A program made the position numbers and the translations under genes. Below, piece after piece: positions 25,789-34,361 of a stretch of 48,621 nt of DNA. This stretch comes from a virus. The stretch lies in the IMG/VR virus record IMGVR_UViG_3300014838_001990, positions 1 through 48,621 of that record; one strand, written 5' to 3'. Within the stretch, counting starts at the first letter, position 1; each line of letters starts with the position of its first letter. The notes under the pieces were generated by a model. The model saw only the letters and a program-made list of their open reading frames with translations, had not been told where the DNA came from and did no database searches.

Positions 25789-28700
25789 TTACTCCGAGCT
25801 GTGCCCTCCGAAAATGCAAAGTGAAAGTAGTTCCTCGGGGTATGCGTCTTGCCCGAAGTCAACTTTGATCTGGAGGCTCCTACACCATGCGGGAAGTTGG
25901 CTCTGGCTCATATACGCTCTCTTGGAACTCAGCGATGAAGATTCAGGCAAGAGCGGAGGATCGTTCACTACGCTGTTGAGTGTGGTGAAATCTCCCGTGT
26001 AGTAGGGAAGCGCCTCATCCAAAATCACGCCCAGTGATGGCAGGTTCGCTCCTGCGATTTTCGGGGAGTCATAGGTCAAGAAGACAACCTCTGCAAGTTG
26101 ACCGGGGTAGGCAAGCACGATACTACCGAATACGGCGTTGGCTTCATATGCTGTGCCGTTGTCGGTAAAGACGGTGGGATCACGCATGAGGATGGGAGTG
26201 TTCACAGTCACTGACGTTGAAGCCGTGTAGTTTACTTGAATGGAGATTGCCGATACCTGCAATTCAGTAGGGAGACTAGTGACTGCTCCCAGGACACGGA
26301 CGAACGCATTGGACACAACAGAGAGATCGGTGCCCAGAGATACCATTGTCGTCTGGGGCGTAAACGGGTATCCGTTCTGCCAAGGATAATTGGCTTGTAT
26401 ATCTGGAGGAAAATACCAACTGCCTTCCTCTTCATAAGTAGTATCCGTGGGGCTGCCGAAGAATGTTCCAAACCAAGCGTCAGCATAGTTTCCATACCCG
26501 GAAGTTGACCCATTTACAAAAGAAGCATCTACTACGCCGTAGATTGAGGTAACAGTTGCACCCTCTGGCAGACTAGCGGAGAATCCCGTCCACCTAATGA
26601 ATGTGATGAAGTAGTCTTCGGATGCGGCAGTAGGGAAGGTGATAGACCCTGTTCCTGGAGCACCCAGGGATACCCCGGTAGATAGTAAACATGCTGGAGT
26701 AGCGTTTTGCCCGGAAGTTACGCTGGTGGGATAGGCATAGACAGTCTGACTTGAAGTGGTGGTAGTTACAGTAGTGGTTCCGCCAACCAGGAGGCGGTGG
26801 ACGCCGGGGCTCACTTCGATACTCTGCACCGCAGAGCATCCGCCCGTAATTGCGGCAAATGGGCTCCAAACCAGCCCTGTCTCGGGCGTAGAGGTCGGGT
26901 TGCAGCGATACCAGCCAGTAGCCCCGTCGCTGACATAAATTGCCTTGTCCTGGCTCCCGTCAACATGCCATGAAATATAGGCTGAGGCGGGATTGAACTT
27001 CTCAAGCAAATCTCCGATGGGGAAGCCCAGCTCGGATACGCCGCCATCGGTAGTGATCGCAAGAAATTGCCCATCGGATGTGAGCAGCATCGGGGTGCTG
27101 CCATTGATGGCTAATGCGAAGTAGCTCAGCAGTCCGACTCCATCAATGAAATTGGTGACGAAAAATACTGAGTCGATGCCCGTCCCCAAGATCACGAAAA
27201 CATCGGACACCGTAAATACCAGCAAGCCGGATGGTGTGCTCACCATCCGGGTCACGATGGATGGGAAGATAAAGTAATTGAGCGGCGGAAAGCTCTGCAC
27301 CGCCACGCCGACGCTGGTATAGCTCTGCGAATAATAGATACTGTTGCCGACTGCAACCCAGACACGTCCAAGATGGTATTCAGGAGCTACGGAGCCAACC
27401 GGAGGCGGGTCGTTGGCGTCGTCAATCGCCGCCTGAATAAATAGATTGAGCGTAGCGTCTGGGTTGGTATCCTTCAGGCTCCATGAGCTGGCATTCGGAA
27501 TACTCTCCATGAACAAAAACGTAGACCCGCCATCGACCGTCCTAAATAACCAAGTAGCGTCTACTTGAGGATCGGCGGAGCCAAGTCCTGAAAGCGGGAC
27601 ATCAATGTTCCCCATGACCGGGCCAGTGGAATAACTGGCTGGAGATGCGGTGGAGACATGACCATCCACGCAATGGTAGGCGTAGACGTATGTCCAGCCC
27701 GAATATGCCGCTACCGTGCCGGAGCCGCAATTCAACCATGTCAGCGTTCCGTCCGTGGTCGTGCTGCCCGGAGTGAGCGCCCATATCGGCGCTGTAGTAG
27801 AGGAGGTTCCGGTATTTTGGAGCACCTGAAGATTGCCGTTTGTATCGACAATTGAAGCGGTTGGCCCTGTGAACGTGTAAAGCGAATTGGAGACCCATGA
27901 AGAAATCGTGCCGCTGTTGATCCAGTAGGCGTTCCCGTCGTTGGTCACGCCATAGAGGGTCGTAGACCATTTGGGAATGCTGCTTCCTGTTTGCAGCGCC
28001 GTGGAGCTTAGGGTTACGTCCTCTTCGCATACGAGATTGATCTCGTAGACGAGATGAACCATTACATCTTGCGACCATACATTCGCTTGCACCTGGACAT
28101 TGTTGATGTTGGTTCCTGAAGGCAGAGTAATGGTGTCCCACTGCTTTGTTCTGGCGGTGGCGTATAAGTCATAGACTACCGTCCAAGTGGCTCCGCCATC
28201 GGTGGAATACGAAATCCCCGCTTGGCTTGCCGATCCCCCCAACTGCGGGACGGAGGGATTCGAGGATGTATGGTTGCCGCTGTGAGCGTAAACAAAATAA
28301 CCTCCAGCAAGGATTTCCCCCGTGGCTGGAATTTCTGACAACACATTGAGCCGGAGAATGGGCGGTACTGCCGAGCCCGTAGTCGAAAAGTTCCATGTGC
28401 AGGTTGCGCCGATATGGTCTGTATAAGAGCCGAAGAAATAAGCTGCGCTGTTAGGGTCGCCGTCATAGGCAGCGGTAGGATTCTGATACGGACTGCCTGT
28501 ACTAATCGTGTATGAGGTGGGCAAGTAGCTCGTGCCTCCAACCGGAGCGGTGGAAGACATGAGCTGAACATTGCCGTTTGCATCCAGAATTGCGTATCCG
28601 GGTGCTACCGTGGTGTTCGGAGCCCAATACCTGCAATCCGCTCCGACATAAGCACTAGGCTGGTTTGCGGGTGCTACCGTGGGGTAAGCAGTACCCCAAT

Positions 28701-29568
28701 TCTGCACGGCGTTGCCCACGCAAATCCAATTGACGGTGCCATCGCTTACAGTGGTGCCGTAAGTGGATGACCAAGCAGGCAGCGTGGCTCCGCTCGTACC
28801 GGAGTCGCCCATGCAAGTCCAGACTAGAGTTCCGGTTCCATCGATGGTGAAATCTCCTACCGTCGAAGCCCATGGAGGCTGCGATGTGCCGGAAGTACCT
28901 GCGGTCGATACCTGCTGAATGTTTCCGTTATCGTCAAAGATGTATTGACCGACCGTGTAAGCCGTGGAGATTGCCCATACCCCTTGCGGAGCAATCGCTT
29001 CTTGAACATTGTTGTTAGGGTCAACGATGAAACTTCCGGTAATGTAAGCTGTGGTCGCTTTCCAAGGTGGGGAAGTTAGCCATTTCTTTTGGTCAACGCC
29101 ATCGCCCCAGAACAAGGTGTTCCCGATGCTCTTGAAGGTGCTCGATCCAGACCCAGTGCTCTTGTTGAAAATGGCAGTGCTCCCCGAGCCGGGGTTGACA
29201 TCATAGACGGTGGCCGCTGTATCAGCGATGACCTTGATTTGTTCGCTACTGCCGTTGTAAAAACGGAAGGAGTAAAACGAATTGATGGCTCCTAGACCAG
29301 TTGGCGGGCCGTCTTCCGTGTCGGTTGAGTTGAACACGGACAGGCCGGGGCGGCGAGCAAGGGTGAGGCGGTTGGTAAGCTCTGTATTTAAGCCGCCAAT
29401 CAGAGCGTCTCCCCGAGCACCTATGAATTTCTCCTCGTATCTGGTACTAGCGGCATCTCGCAGGGGACTCCGCTGAGTCCACAAACCGGAGCACATCCGG
29501 TTCGTCCAGAGGCTTGCATATCGAGTTGGCTTGGAAGCGGCTCCTGCACGCTGAAGTTCATTTGCCAT
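25789..29568 (-). CDS. Very large tail protein (nozzle/tubular-B-like) with repeated modules
   Basis: 1259 aa. The N-terminal 150 residues (GLWTQRSPLRDAAST, then FIGARGDALIGG) resemble the start of tail nozzle proteins of podophages. The middle contains several diverged modules built around a D-x-N-G-N-(I/V/L)-Q strand and a later W-T-x-x-x-G-x-x-x-x-DGT-x-x-W pattern, near residues 165-300 and 520-640. Residues about 330-500 contain a probable carbohydrate-binding/discoidin-like beta sandwich. The C-terminal 500 residues are beta-propeller-like with a Thr/Ser-rich stretch. The protein follows two adaptor proteins, as nozzle proteins do. The precise role is inferred from order and from the N-terminus. 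Confidence 0.6.
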   Translation of the reverse strand: MANELQRAGAASKPTRYASLWTNRMCSGLWTQRSPLRDAASTRYEEKFIGARGDALIGGLNTELTNRLTLARRPGLSVFNSTDTEDGPPTGLGAINSFYSFRFYNGSSEQIKVIADTAATVYDVNPGSGSTAIFNKSTGSGSSTFKSIGNTLFWGDGVDQKKWLTSPPWKATTAYITGSFIVDPNNNVQEAIAPQGVWAISTAYTVGQYIFDDNGNIQQVSTAGTSGTSQPPWASTVGDFTIDGTGTLVWTCMGDSGTSGATLPAWSSTYGTTVSDGTVNWICVGNAVQNWGTAYPTVAPANQPSAYVGADCRYWAPNTTVAPGYAILDANGNVQLMSSTAPVGGTSYLPTSYTISTGSPYQNPTAAYDGDPNSAAYFFGSYTDHIGATCTWNFSTTGSAVPPILRLNVLSEIPATGEILAGGYFVYAHSGNHTSSNPSVPQLGGSASQAGISYSTDGGATWTVVYDLYATARTKQWDTITLPSGTNINNVQVQANVWSQDVMVHLVYEINLVCEEDVTLSSTALQTGSSIPKWSTTLYGVTNDGNAYWINSGTISSWVSNSLYTFTGPTASIVDTNGNLQVLQNTGTSSTTAPIWALTPGSTTTDGTLTWLNCGSGTVAAYSGWTYVYAYHCVDGHVSTASPASYSTGPVMGNIDVPLSGLGSADPQVDATWLFRTVDGGSTFLFMESIPNASSWSLKDTNPDATLNLFIQAAIDDANDPPPVGSVAPEYHLGRVWVAVGNSIYYSQSYTSVGVAVQSFPPLNYFIFPSIVTRMVSTPSGLLVFTVSDVFVILGTGIDSVFFVTNFIDGVGLLSYFALAINGSTPMLLTSDGQFLAITTDGGVSELGFPIGDLLEKFNPASAYISWHVDGSQDKAIYVSDGATGWYRCNPTSTPETGLVWSPFAAITGGCSAVQSIEVSPGVHRLLVGGTTTVTTTTSSQTVYAYPTSVTSGQNATPACLLSTGVSLGAPGTGSITFPTAASEDYFITFIRWTGFSASLPEGATVTSIYGVVDASFVNGSTSGYGNYADAWFGTFFGSPTDTTYEEEGSWYFPPDIQANYPWQNGYPFTPQTTMVSLGTDLSVVSNAFVRVLGAVTSLPTELQVSAISIQVNYTASTSVTVNTPILMRDPTVFTDNGTAYEANAVFGSIVLAYPGQLAEVVFLTYDSPKIAGANLPSLGVILDEALPYYTGDFTTLNSVVNDPPLLPESSSLSSKRAYMSQSQLPAWCRSLQIKVDFGQDAYPEELLSLCIFGGHSSE

Positions 29569-29571
29569 CGT

Positions 29572-30552
29572 TTAGCCCCACGGAAACAACATGGAAGCGG
29601 GATAGGGACTGCCGGGAGCAACTTCACCGCCTGTGCCGCCCTGTATGCCTCTACCGGGGTACATTCCGTAGCTCTCCGCTTCACGGTCGCTGCTGCCCAA
29701 TGCCTTCTGGATGAGCGCCTCGAAGAGCATGTATTCCCGCTCGTATCTCGGGTCGTCGGCACACTTCAATGCTTTGGCGAGGAATCCTTGACGGTAGACA
29801 TAAGCAAGTTCGTCTGGGATGGGAGCCCATGTCTGGGACAGGCTGGTGATGAGAGGCGGCTTCATCTGGTAAATTGCGAAAACCTGCCAGAGAGTCCCCG
29901 TGTTCGGTGGTAATGGAGATAGCCGAAAGGCGATAGCCTGAGGGTCAACCATCGTCCATGCCGCTGTGTTGTCTACTGTGACGCTGCCTACGGTCGTAGA
30001 CCACGTTGGCGGTTCCGTAGCTGTGGTGCCGTATGCCGATAGAACTTGAATGTTGCCGTTTGAATCCTGAATCGCCGTGAACGGCTGGGCGGGCATGGCA
30101 TTGAGCCCAATGCCGCTGGCATAGGTCTGATTAGGAGTCCACGTTCCTAGCTGCGCTTCTGAGTTCGGAATCCAACTGAGTTGCTGCGGAGTCATCTGGT
30201 AGCTGGTCGGCAGGAGTTCCCGAACAATTTCAATGCCTAAGATTGGCTTGGGATTGGTGGTGTTGTTGATATCAATGCGGTAGGCGTCTTCAATCCATGC
30301 GAGATTGGGAATCGAGGTCGGGTAGTCTTGCTGAAGGCTGCTCGTCAAGAGTGCTGGAGCAATGATGCGATTCCATTTCCAGTTGAAGGGCTCGGCTAGA
30401 ATTTCAGCCACAACTTCATTCGCTATGACAAGAGCGGTGGAGCTTTGCCCGGTGGCGTAACCAGCCACGGGAGAACCCACAATCTGTGTGAGGACTGGCC
30501 AAGCTCTTGCCCAATCGAGGACATTTTGTACAGAAATGGTTGAGTTAGACAT
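29572..30552 (-). CDS. Head-tail adaptor / tail protein with inserted module, 326 aa
   Basis: The two ends (residues 1-130 and 205-285) match the 231-aa protein encoded just upstream: a shared start (VLDWARAW/TINWAQAF), FNWKWNR/FAWPWNR, and the late pattern W-x-P-I-P-D-x-L-x-Y-V-Y-x-x-G-F-L-A. The pair are therefore paralogues of a head-tail connector or tail tubular type. Residues about 136-203 are an extra domain (SNGNIQVLSAYG, then PPTWSTTVGS) of the kind repeated in the 1259-aa tail protein. An 8-bp hairpin lies immediately upstream of the ATG at 30552. The function is inferred from order between capsid and nozzle genes. Confidence 0.6.
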   Translation of the reverse strand: MSNSTISVQNVLDWARAWPVLTQIVGSPVAGYATGQSSTALVIANEVVAEILAEPFNWKWNRIIAPALLTSSLQQDYPTSIPNLAWIEDAYRIDINNTTNPKPILGIEIVRELLPTSYQMTPQQLSWIPNSEAQLGTWTPNQTYASGIGLNAMPAQPFTAIQDSNGNIQVLSAYGTTATEPPTWSTTVGSVTVDNTAAWTMVDPQAIAFRLSPLPPNTGTLWQVFAIYQMKPPLITSLSQTWAPIPDELAYVYRQGFLAKALKCADDPRYEREYMLFEALIQKALGSSDREAESYGMYPGRGIQGGTGGEVAPGSPYPASMLFPWG

Positions 30553-30553
30553 A

Positions 30554-30575
30554 TCTACCTAAAGGGATAGGTAGA
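30554..30575 (-). promoter_or_regulatory. Hairpin covering the ribosome site of the 326-aa gene
   Basis: TCTACCTA (30554-30561) and TAGGTAGA (30568-30575) form a perfect 8-bp stem with a 6-nt loop. On the minus strand it ends one base before the ATG at 30552 and buries the only Shine-Dalgarno-like bases (TTAGGT). It could lower translation of this gene relative to its neighbours. There is no T run, so it is unlikely to be a terminator. Confidence 0.45.
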
Positions 30576-30591
30576 CAGAAAACTTAGCGCC

Positions 30592-31287
30592 TCATCCTCG
30601 GCTTTGGCGTCCGAGTTGTGCTGCCAGATTCGAGTCCACACTTTGACGGCTGGAAATCAATCTAGGCTCTAGCATGATGTTGCTTTGCGTCGAATCCAAG
30701 ACAGCGTTCGCCGCTACGAGCTGGCGGGAAAAGGTCTGCATCTGAATGGGAAATCGTGCATCGTCCGTCATCTCGAATGTGGAGGCGAGAAAGCCGGAAT
30801 TGTAGACGTAGGAGAGACGGTCTGGAATCGGGTTCCAGTAATCCGAAGGTGAGCCAAACAAGGTTGCTGCCTTTTGGTAAATCAATATGACCGTGTAAAC
30901 CCCATCGGGCACGGGATAGAGGCGGAAGGTGATGTTTCCGGCTCCATCATCATCCTGGGGAGCGATATGTGCGGGGCGTCCTTGGTCAATGGCATCGTGC
31001 AAAACCAGCATCACATCAATCCCGAACATGCCGCTTGAGCCGCTGACGGAGGCTTTCTCCGGGAAGCCAAAATCCGGCACGGACTCCGTGTAATCCTGAA
31101 TCCCAGCCGTGGTGGTGAATGTCACGGAGTTCCGGTTCCACGGCCACGCAAACGAGAGGATCGCCTGTTTGATGTTGTTCGCCGTGGTGATGGCGGGTTC
31201 GTTGTCGATGCCGCCAACTCCTGTGAGGGGTTGGAGCCTGACAAAAGCCTGAGCCCAATTGATCGTCTGTGTGAGAGTCGTAGCCAT
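30592..31287 (-). CDS. Head-tail adaptor / tail protein, 231 aa
   Basis: It has an N-terminal helix with paired aromatics (INWAQAFVRLQPL) and the segment FAWPWNRNSVTF. It ends with WNPIPDRLSYVYNSGFLAS and a helical tail (ARFPIQMQTFSRQLVAANAV). The protein is a shorter paralogue of the 326-aa protein encoded next, lacking its 68-residue insert. Its ATG overlaps the stop codon of the preceding gene (TAATG). By position between capsid and nozzle genes it is probably a connector or tail completion protein, but I cannot assign it to a named family from motifs alone. Confidence 0.6.
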   Translation of the reverse strand: MATTLTQTINWAQAFVRLQPLTGVGGIDNEPAITTANNIKQAILSFAWPWNRNSVTFTTTAGIQDYTESVPDFGFPEKASVSGSSGMFGIDVMLVLHDAIDQGRPAHIAPQDDDGAGNITFRLYPVPDGVYTVILIYQKAATLFGSPSDYWNPIPDRLSYVYNSGFLASTFEMTDDARFPIQMQTFSRQLVAANAVLDSTQSNIMLEPRLISSRQSVDSNLAAQLGRQSRG

Positions 31288-31667
31288 TATCTGAGCTGCC
31301 GTGCATTCCCCAAGAAATCACGCTTCACATATCTCAAATAGTGGGTGTAGTCCTTGTCTTCCGGGGAGAACACTCCAAAGCAGGTGCCGCAGATAAAGCG
31401 AATGACGCCATCGCTGCAACGCTGCCCGCCAAAGTTAAACTTGCCGTCATCCCTCTGATGTGTGCATGAGGCTTTCATCGCCTTCTTGTTTTCGATCTTG
31501 CCAAGCTCCTGAGCCCGGATCATCTGCTGAGACTCTTTGGGAGTCTCGATTATCTGAGGGCGCTTAGCTTCCCGGATTACTTCCGTGAGCAACGATTTCA
31601 AATCTTCGTGACTAATGTTCAATCCTTGTGCTTGCGTTGCTTTGGTTGGTTCTTTTGGTTCTGTCAT
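31287..31667 (-). CDS. Small zinc-ribbon-like phage protein, 126 aa
   Basis: A charged, helical N-terminal half (LKSLLTEVIREAK) is followed by a Cys-rich C-terminal half with C68, H70, C84 and a C93-G-T-C96 knuckle (FICGTCFGVF), which looks like a metal-binding ribbon. No family is recognised. It lies between another Cys4 protein and an adaptor protein in the late operon, downstream of the capsid terminator, with stop/start overlaps to its neighbour. It could be a structural component or a late regulator. Confidence 0.6.
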   Translation of the reverse strand: MTEPKEPTKATQAQGLNISHEDLKSLLTEVIREAKRPQIIETPKESQQMIRAQELGKIENKKAMKASCTHQRDDGKFNFGGQRCSDGVIRFICGTCFGVFSPEDKDYTHYLRYVKRDFLGNARQLR

Positions 31668-31668
31668 A

Positions 31669-32223
31669 TTATTTAAATTCCTTTCTTGCTTGTTCTGCCG
31701 TAATCAATCCGGCATCTTCAAATCTCTTTACTACGGTTCTCCATCCTCGCTGCTCGAAGGAAGGTAGGTTTTGGATGTCCACGTGAGCAATGCTCAATTC
31801 GGGCATATAACCTTTGTGGCAATAAGTCACATATTCAATTGTGTTGGCTCTGGAGACGCAAAGGGAAATGTCCCCTACGATGTTTCCTGGGACAGCATGG
31901 AGCCCGCTTACAATCCTCCGAAGTTTAAGAATCAACTCCGAGTGATGCATGGGGCTGCCAAATCTGGCTGAAGCATTTTGCAACTCAGCCTGATTGGGTA
32001 TCCTGTATTTCTGCAAACGCTTGTCCATGTCCTCGGATAAATATGCGGGGATTTCGTCGGGGGATTTTCTGGAGCGGAAAAGTCCATCAACGCAACTCTG
32101 GCAAAAGGCGTTAGGGTCGCTGGCTTCCACTTGCGCTCGGGCTCTGCTGCTGAAGTCCGAAGCTGGCTTGGACTCATGGCAGTAATTACATTTCAATCGG
32201 TCTGTTGTAAAAGTCGCTGGCAT
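31669..32223 (-). CDS. Cys4 zinc-finger-like phage protein, 184 aa
   Basis: I chose ATG 32223 (MPATFTTDRLKCNYC). The longer in-frame start at 32337 would overlap the capsid gene and read through its terminator. The N-terminal 50 residues contain two knuckles, C12-NY-C15 and C41-QS-C44, separated by 25 residues, a pattern seen in HNH-like and RNA-polymerase-associated zinc fingers. No HNH residues are evident. The middle and C-terminal parts are helical and end in FEDAGLITAEQARKEF. It begins only 6 bp after the terminator hairpin and lacks a clear ribosome site, so expression may differ from the capsid gene. Confidence 0.55.
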   Translation of the reverse strand: MPATFTTDRLKCNYCHESKPASDFSSRARAQVEASDPNAFCQSCVDGLFRSRKSPDEIPAYLSEDMDKRLQKYRIPNQAELQNASARFGSPMHHSELILKLRRIVSGLHAVPGNIVGDISLCVSRANTIEYVTYCHKGYMPELSIAHVDIQNLPSFEQRGWRTVVKRFEDAGLITAEQARKEFK

Positions 32224-32228
32224 AATAT

Positions 32229-32255
32229 GAAAAAGGGGAAGGAACTTCCTTCCCC
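32229..32255 (-). terminator. Intrinsic terminator after the major capsid gene
   Basis: The 21-bp segment 32235-32255 is a perfect palindrome (arms GGGGAAGGAA/TTCCTTCCCC) and, read on the minus strand, is followed by five Ts at 32230-32234. It lies 13 bp after the capsid stop codon. It should cut transcription partway along the late operon, so that the capsid and genes before it are made in excess over the tail genes. Confidence 0.8.
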
Positions 32256-32267
32256 GATTGTTAAGGG

Positions 32268-33287
32268 TTATCCTGTAATAGAGCTTTGGCTGCGGATACG
32301 CCGGAAACCCATAATGCTTCCCGGTCTTGGGGCGCATACATCTAAGAAGCGATAGGAAACCGCTCCTCCGATCTGCAATGCAGGGTCTACAACGCTGGGC
32401 TCAAATTCCAGAATACGGGCTTTGAAATTACCTTCGGGCACATCGTCTGCTTCTCCCAGTTTGATTTTGAACATAGCATCTGCTCCGGCAATATATGTGC
32501 TGAGTGCGATGTGTCCAGATAGAGGGCCAGCGCCAAGAGTGGCAATTGGTACGTTTGGCGAAGTGATGAACTTCACGCCAGCGAACTCAACCACGTTGTA
32601 GTTGTTGCCTTTACCCCAGCCATCTCGCAATAGCTGTTGACCGGATTCTGAACGCTTCAAGATGTCGGTGATGCCGTTGTTAGTCGGATCATTAAACAAA
32701 TCAGCGGCAGCGTAAGGGTGAATTAAGCCCCGATACATGCCGTCTTCAAAGGGCAGGATGTTGTTTCCTTCCAGTCCTGCAACTTGAGTACGGATAGTGG
32801 ATGCAGTGATATATGCTGCGGGAGCTAAATCGACAACAGTGCTAGTATCCAACGCCGTTGCAGTATCGAATTCCATCTGGCAAATGGTGTCACTAACTAG
32901 AGCACCACGATAGCCCAATACCTTGGAAAGGTTCTCAAGCATCGGGTCAATGGCGATTTCCTTAGCGAAGGTACTAACCGTGATGTAGTCGGCGTATTCG
33001 CCAAGCACCGCTTGCACGTCGGGTGCTGTAGGGACTAAACCAGTTCCTACGACGCCTTCGGTCTGGGTGGGTGGTTGGTTCCCAGCCGTTACACCAGTGG
33101 TTGCCCAGGAAGTGGCATAGGTGAAGAGTTGAATTGTCTTACCACGGTTAGGTGGCAAGCTACGAGGCGTAGTAAGAGTTGCGAATGCAAGATGCATGAA
33201 CAAACTCTCGATAGCCTGACTCTCGTAATACACCGCTTGGGTGTTCGAGAGGTTGGAATTGCTTATTGCGGTGGCTGTGAGTGCCAT
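32268..33287 (-). CDS. Major capsid protein, N4-gp56 family-like
   Basis: 339 aa with ATG at 33287. Features match the N4-gp56 type HK97-fold capsid family: an early tyrosine/helix segment (YYESQAIESLFMHLAF), the RGKTIQLFTY strand, a TEGVVGTG stretch, a YADYITVS strand, and a later DILKRS...VVEFAGVKFITSPNVP region. No protease or delta domain is fused, consistent with the separate scaffold-like gene just upstream. It is followed by a strong terminator, typical for the most abundant virion protein. Confidence 0.85.
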   Translation of the reverse strand: MALTATAISNSNLSNTQAVYYESQAIESLFMHLAFATLTTPRSLPPNRGKTIQLFTYATSWATTGVTAGNQPPTQTEGVVGTGLVPTAPDVQAVLGEYADYITVSTFAKEIAIDPMLENLSKVLGYRGALVSDTICQMEFDTATALDTSTVVDLAPAAYITASTIRTQVAGLEGNNILPFEDGMYRGLIHPYAAADLFNDPTNNGITDILKRSESGQQLLRDGWGKGNNYNVVEFAGVKFITSPNVPIATLGAGPLSGHIALSTYIAGADAMFKIKLGEADDVPEGNFKARILEFEPSVVDPALQIGGAVSYRFLDVCAPRPGSIMGFRRIRSQSSITG

Positions 33288-33302
33288 AAAATTATTTATC
33301 CT

Positions 33303-34166
33303 TTATCGCTGAGAACTACTTTGCGACCGCATAACAATCCGTCTGCGTTCTTCCGGTGACATTTTCAGCATGTCTTCTACGGTTAATTGTTTTGGCTTTG
33401 GCTCCTCGTCCTCTGTTGCTACAGACTGACGGGTAGACAAACCAACGTGCCTTTTTCGTTGAGGGAGTTCTTCCACCCTCTTTGCAACAGGTGCAATACG
33501 CTCCTGCTGTTCTTTTTCTTCATGCACCGAAACCAATCCGGTGTCGGCTAAATCTTCATAAGCAATCTCAAGGTTCGCCTTGGTAAAAGCGAGACTGTTC
33601 TCGTTGAGATACTTCGTCATCGCCTGTTCATTTGCGGGCGTATTCGCATATTCGGGGTGGGCAGTGATAAACGCTGCTCCCTCTTGCTGCGCCTTCAATG
33701 CGGCGGTAGCTCTCCTACCTTCGGTCAATGCCTCCCGAATTTCATCAGGAGTAGCGCCCACCGTCGCTTTTATCAGCTTCGCTACGGCTCCGGTCGGGTT
33801 CGTTTGCAACTCCTGTCCGAGTAGGAACTTTTCCTCGTCGGTCAAGGTAGATGGCTCAAACTTTGTTTCCGGCTTGCTAAGCTCTCGCTTGCTTTCTTTC
33901 ACCTGACGACTCAAATCCTTGATCTTGTGGGTGGCGTGCTCCTGAGCCTTGGTGAGCTTGGCAATCAAACCGTTTTTGGTCACGTCCTTAAAGGACTGCA
34001 CACCGCTTCCGTCGTTCAAGTCGATAGATACGCTCCATTGACCATCGGCAGTTTTGTAAAGTTCGCCTTCTTCCGGCTCTTCAATCTCGGATTGAGGTTG
34101 TGGTTCCGGTTCATTCTGTTTTGCGAATTCCGCTTCTACAGCGGCTTTTAGTTCTTCTTTCGTCAT
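33303..34166 (-). CDS. Scaffolding-like protein, 287 aa
   Basis: A highly charged, mostly helical protein. The N-terminus is acidic (EPEPQPQSEIEEPEEGEL). There are coiled-coil-like stretches at about 70-100 (KAQEHATHKIKDLSRQVKESKR), and the C-terminus is short and basic (SPEERRRIVMRS). It is encoded directly before the major capsid gene with a 15-bp gap. Composition, charge pattern and position are those of phage scaffolding proteins, in which a basic C-terminal end contacts the capsid protein. Assigned by these properties. Confidence 0.7.
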   Translation of the reverse strand: MTKEELKAAVEAEFAKQNEPEPQPQSEIEEPEEGELYKTADGQWSVSIDLNDGSGVQSFKDVTKNGLIAKLTKAQEHATHKIKDLSRQVKESKRELSKPETKFEPSTLTDEEKFLLGQELQTNPTGAVAKLIKATVGATPDEIREALTEGRRATAALKAQQEGAAFITAHPEYANTPANEQAMTKYLNENSLAFTKANLEIAYEDLADTGLVSVHEEKEQQERIAPVAKRVEELPQRKRHVGLSTRQSVATEDEEPKPKQLTVEDMLKMSPEERRRIVMRSQSSSQR

Positions 34167-34199
34167 AGTGCCTTTGCCCCAATCCGGGACGTGCTGCGC

Positions 34200-34361
34200 T
34201 TACTTAACCTTCTTCAACTTCGGGTTCTTGGCTTTCGCCGTCTTGCTTGCGTTGCGAGTGGCGCTGGCGAGAATGGCTCCGGCAGACTTCTTGGAAACGC
34301 CTTCCTCTTTCTCGATCTTCTTCGCCACGTTCTTAAATCCCTTTGGTGTTGTTGCTTTCAT
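34200..34361 (-). CDS. Small lysine-rich phage protein, 53 aa
   Basis: ATG at 34361 with GAGGA upstream (GAGGAAATCATTG). The product starts MKATTPKGFKNVAKKIEKEE and ends in a Lys-rich tail (KTAKAKNPKLKKVK). A central GVSKKSAGAILASATRNA helix resembles small basic phage head-region proteins. It overlaps the preceding 87-aa gene by 29 bp and lies 33 bp before the scaffold gene. It may bind DNA or the virion interior; its role is unknown. Confidence 0.65.
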   Translation of the reverse strand: MKATTPKGFKNVAKKIEKEEGVSKKSAGAILASATRNASKTAKAKNPKLKKVK

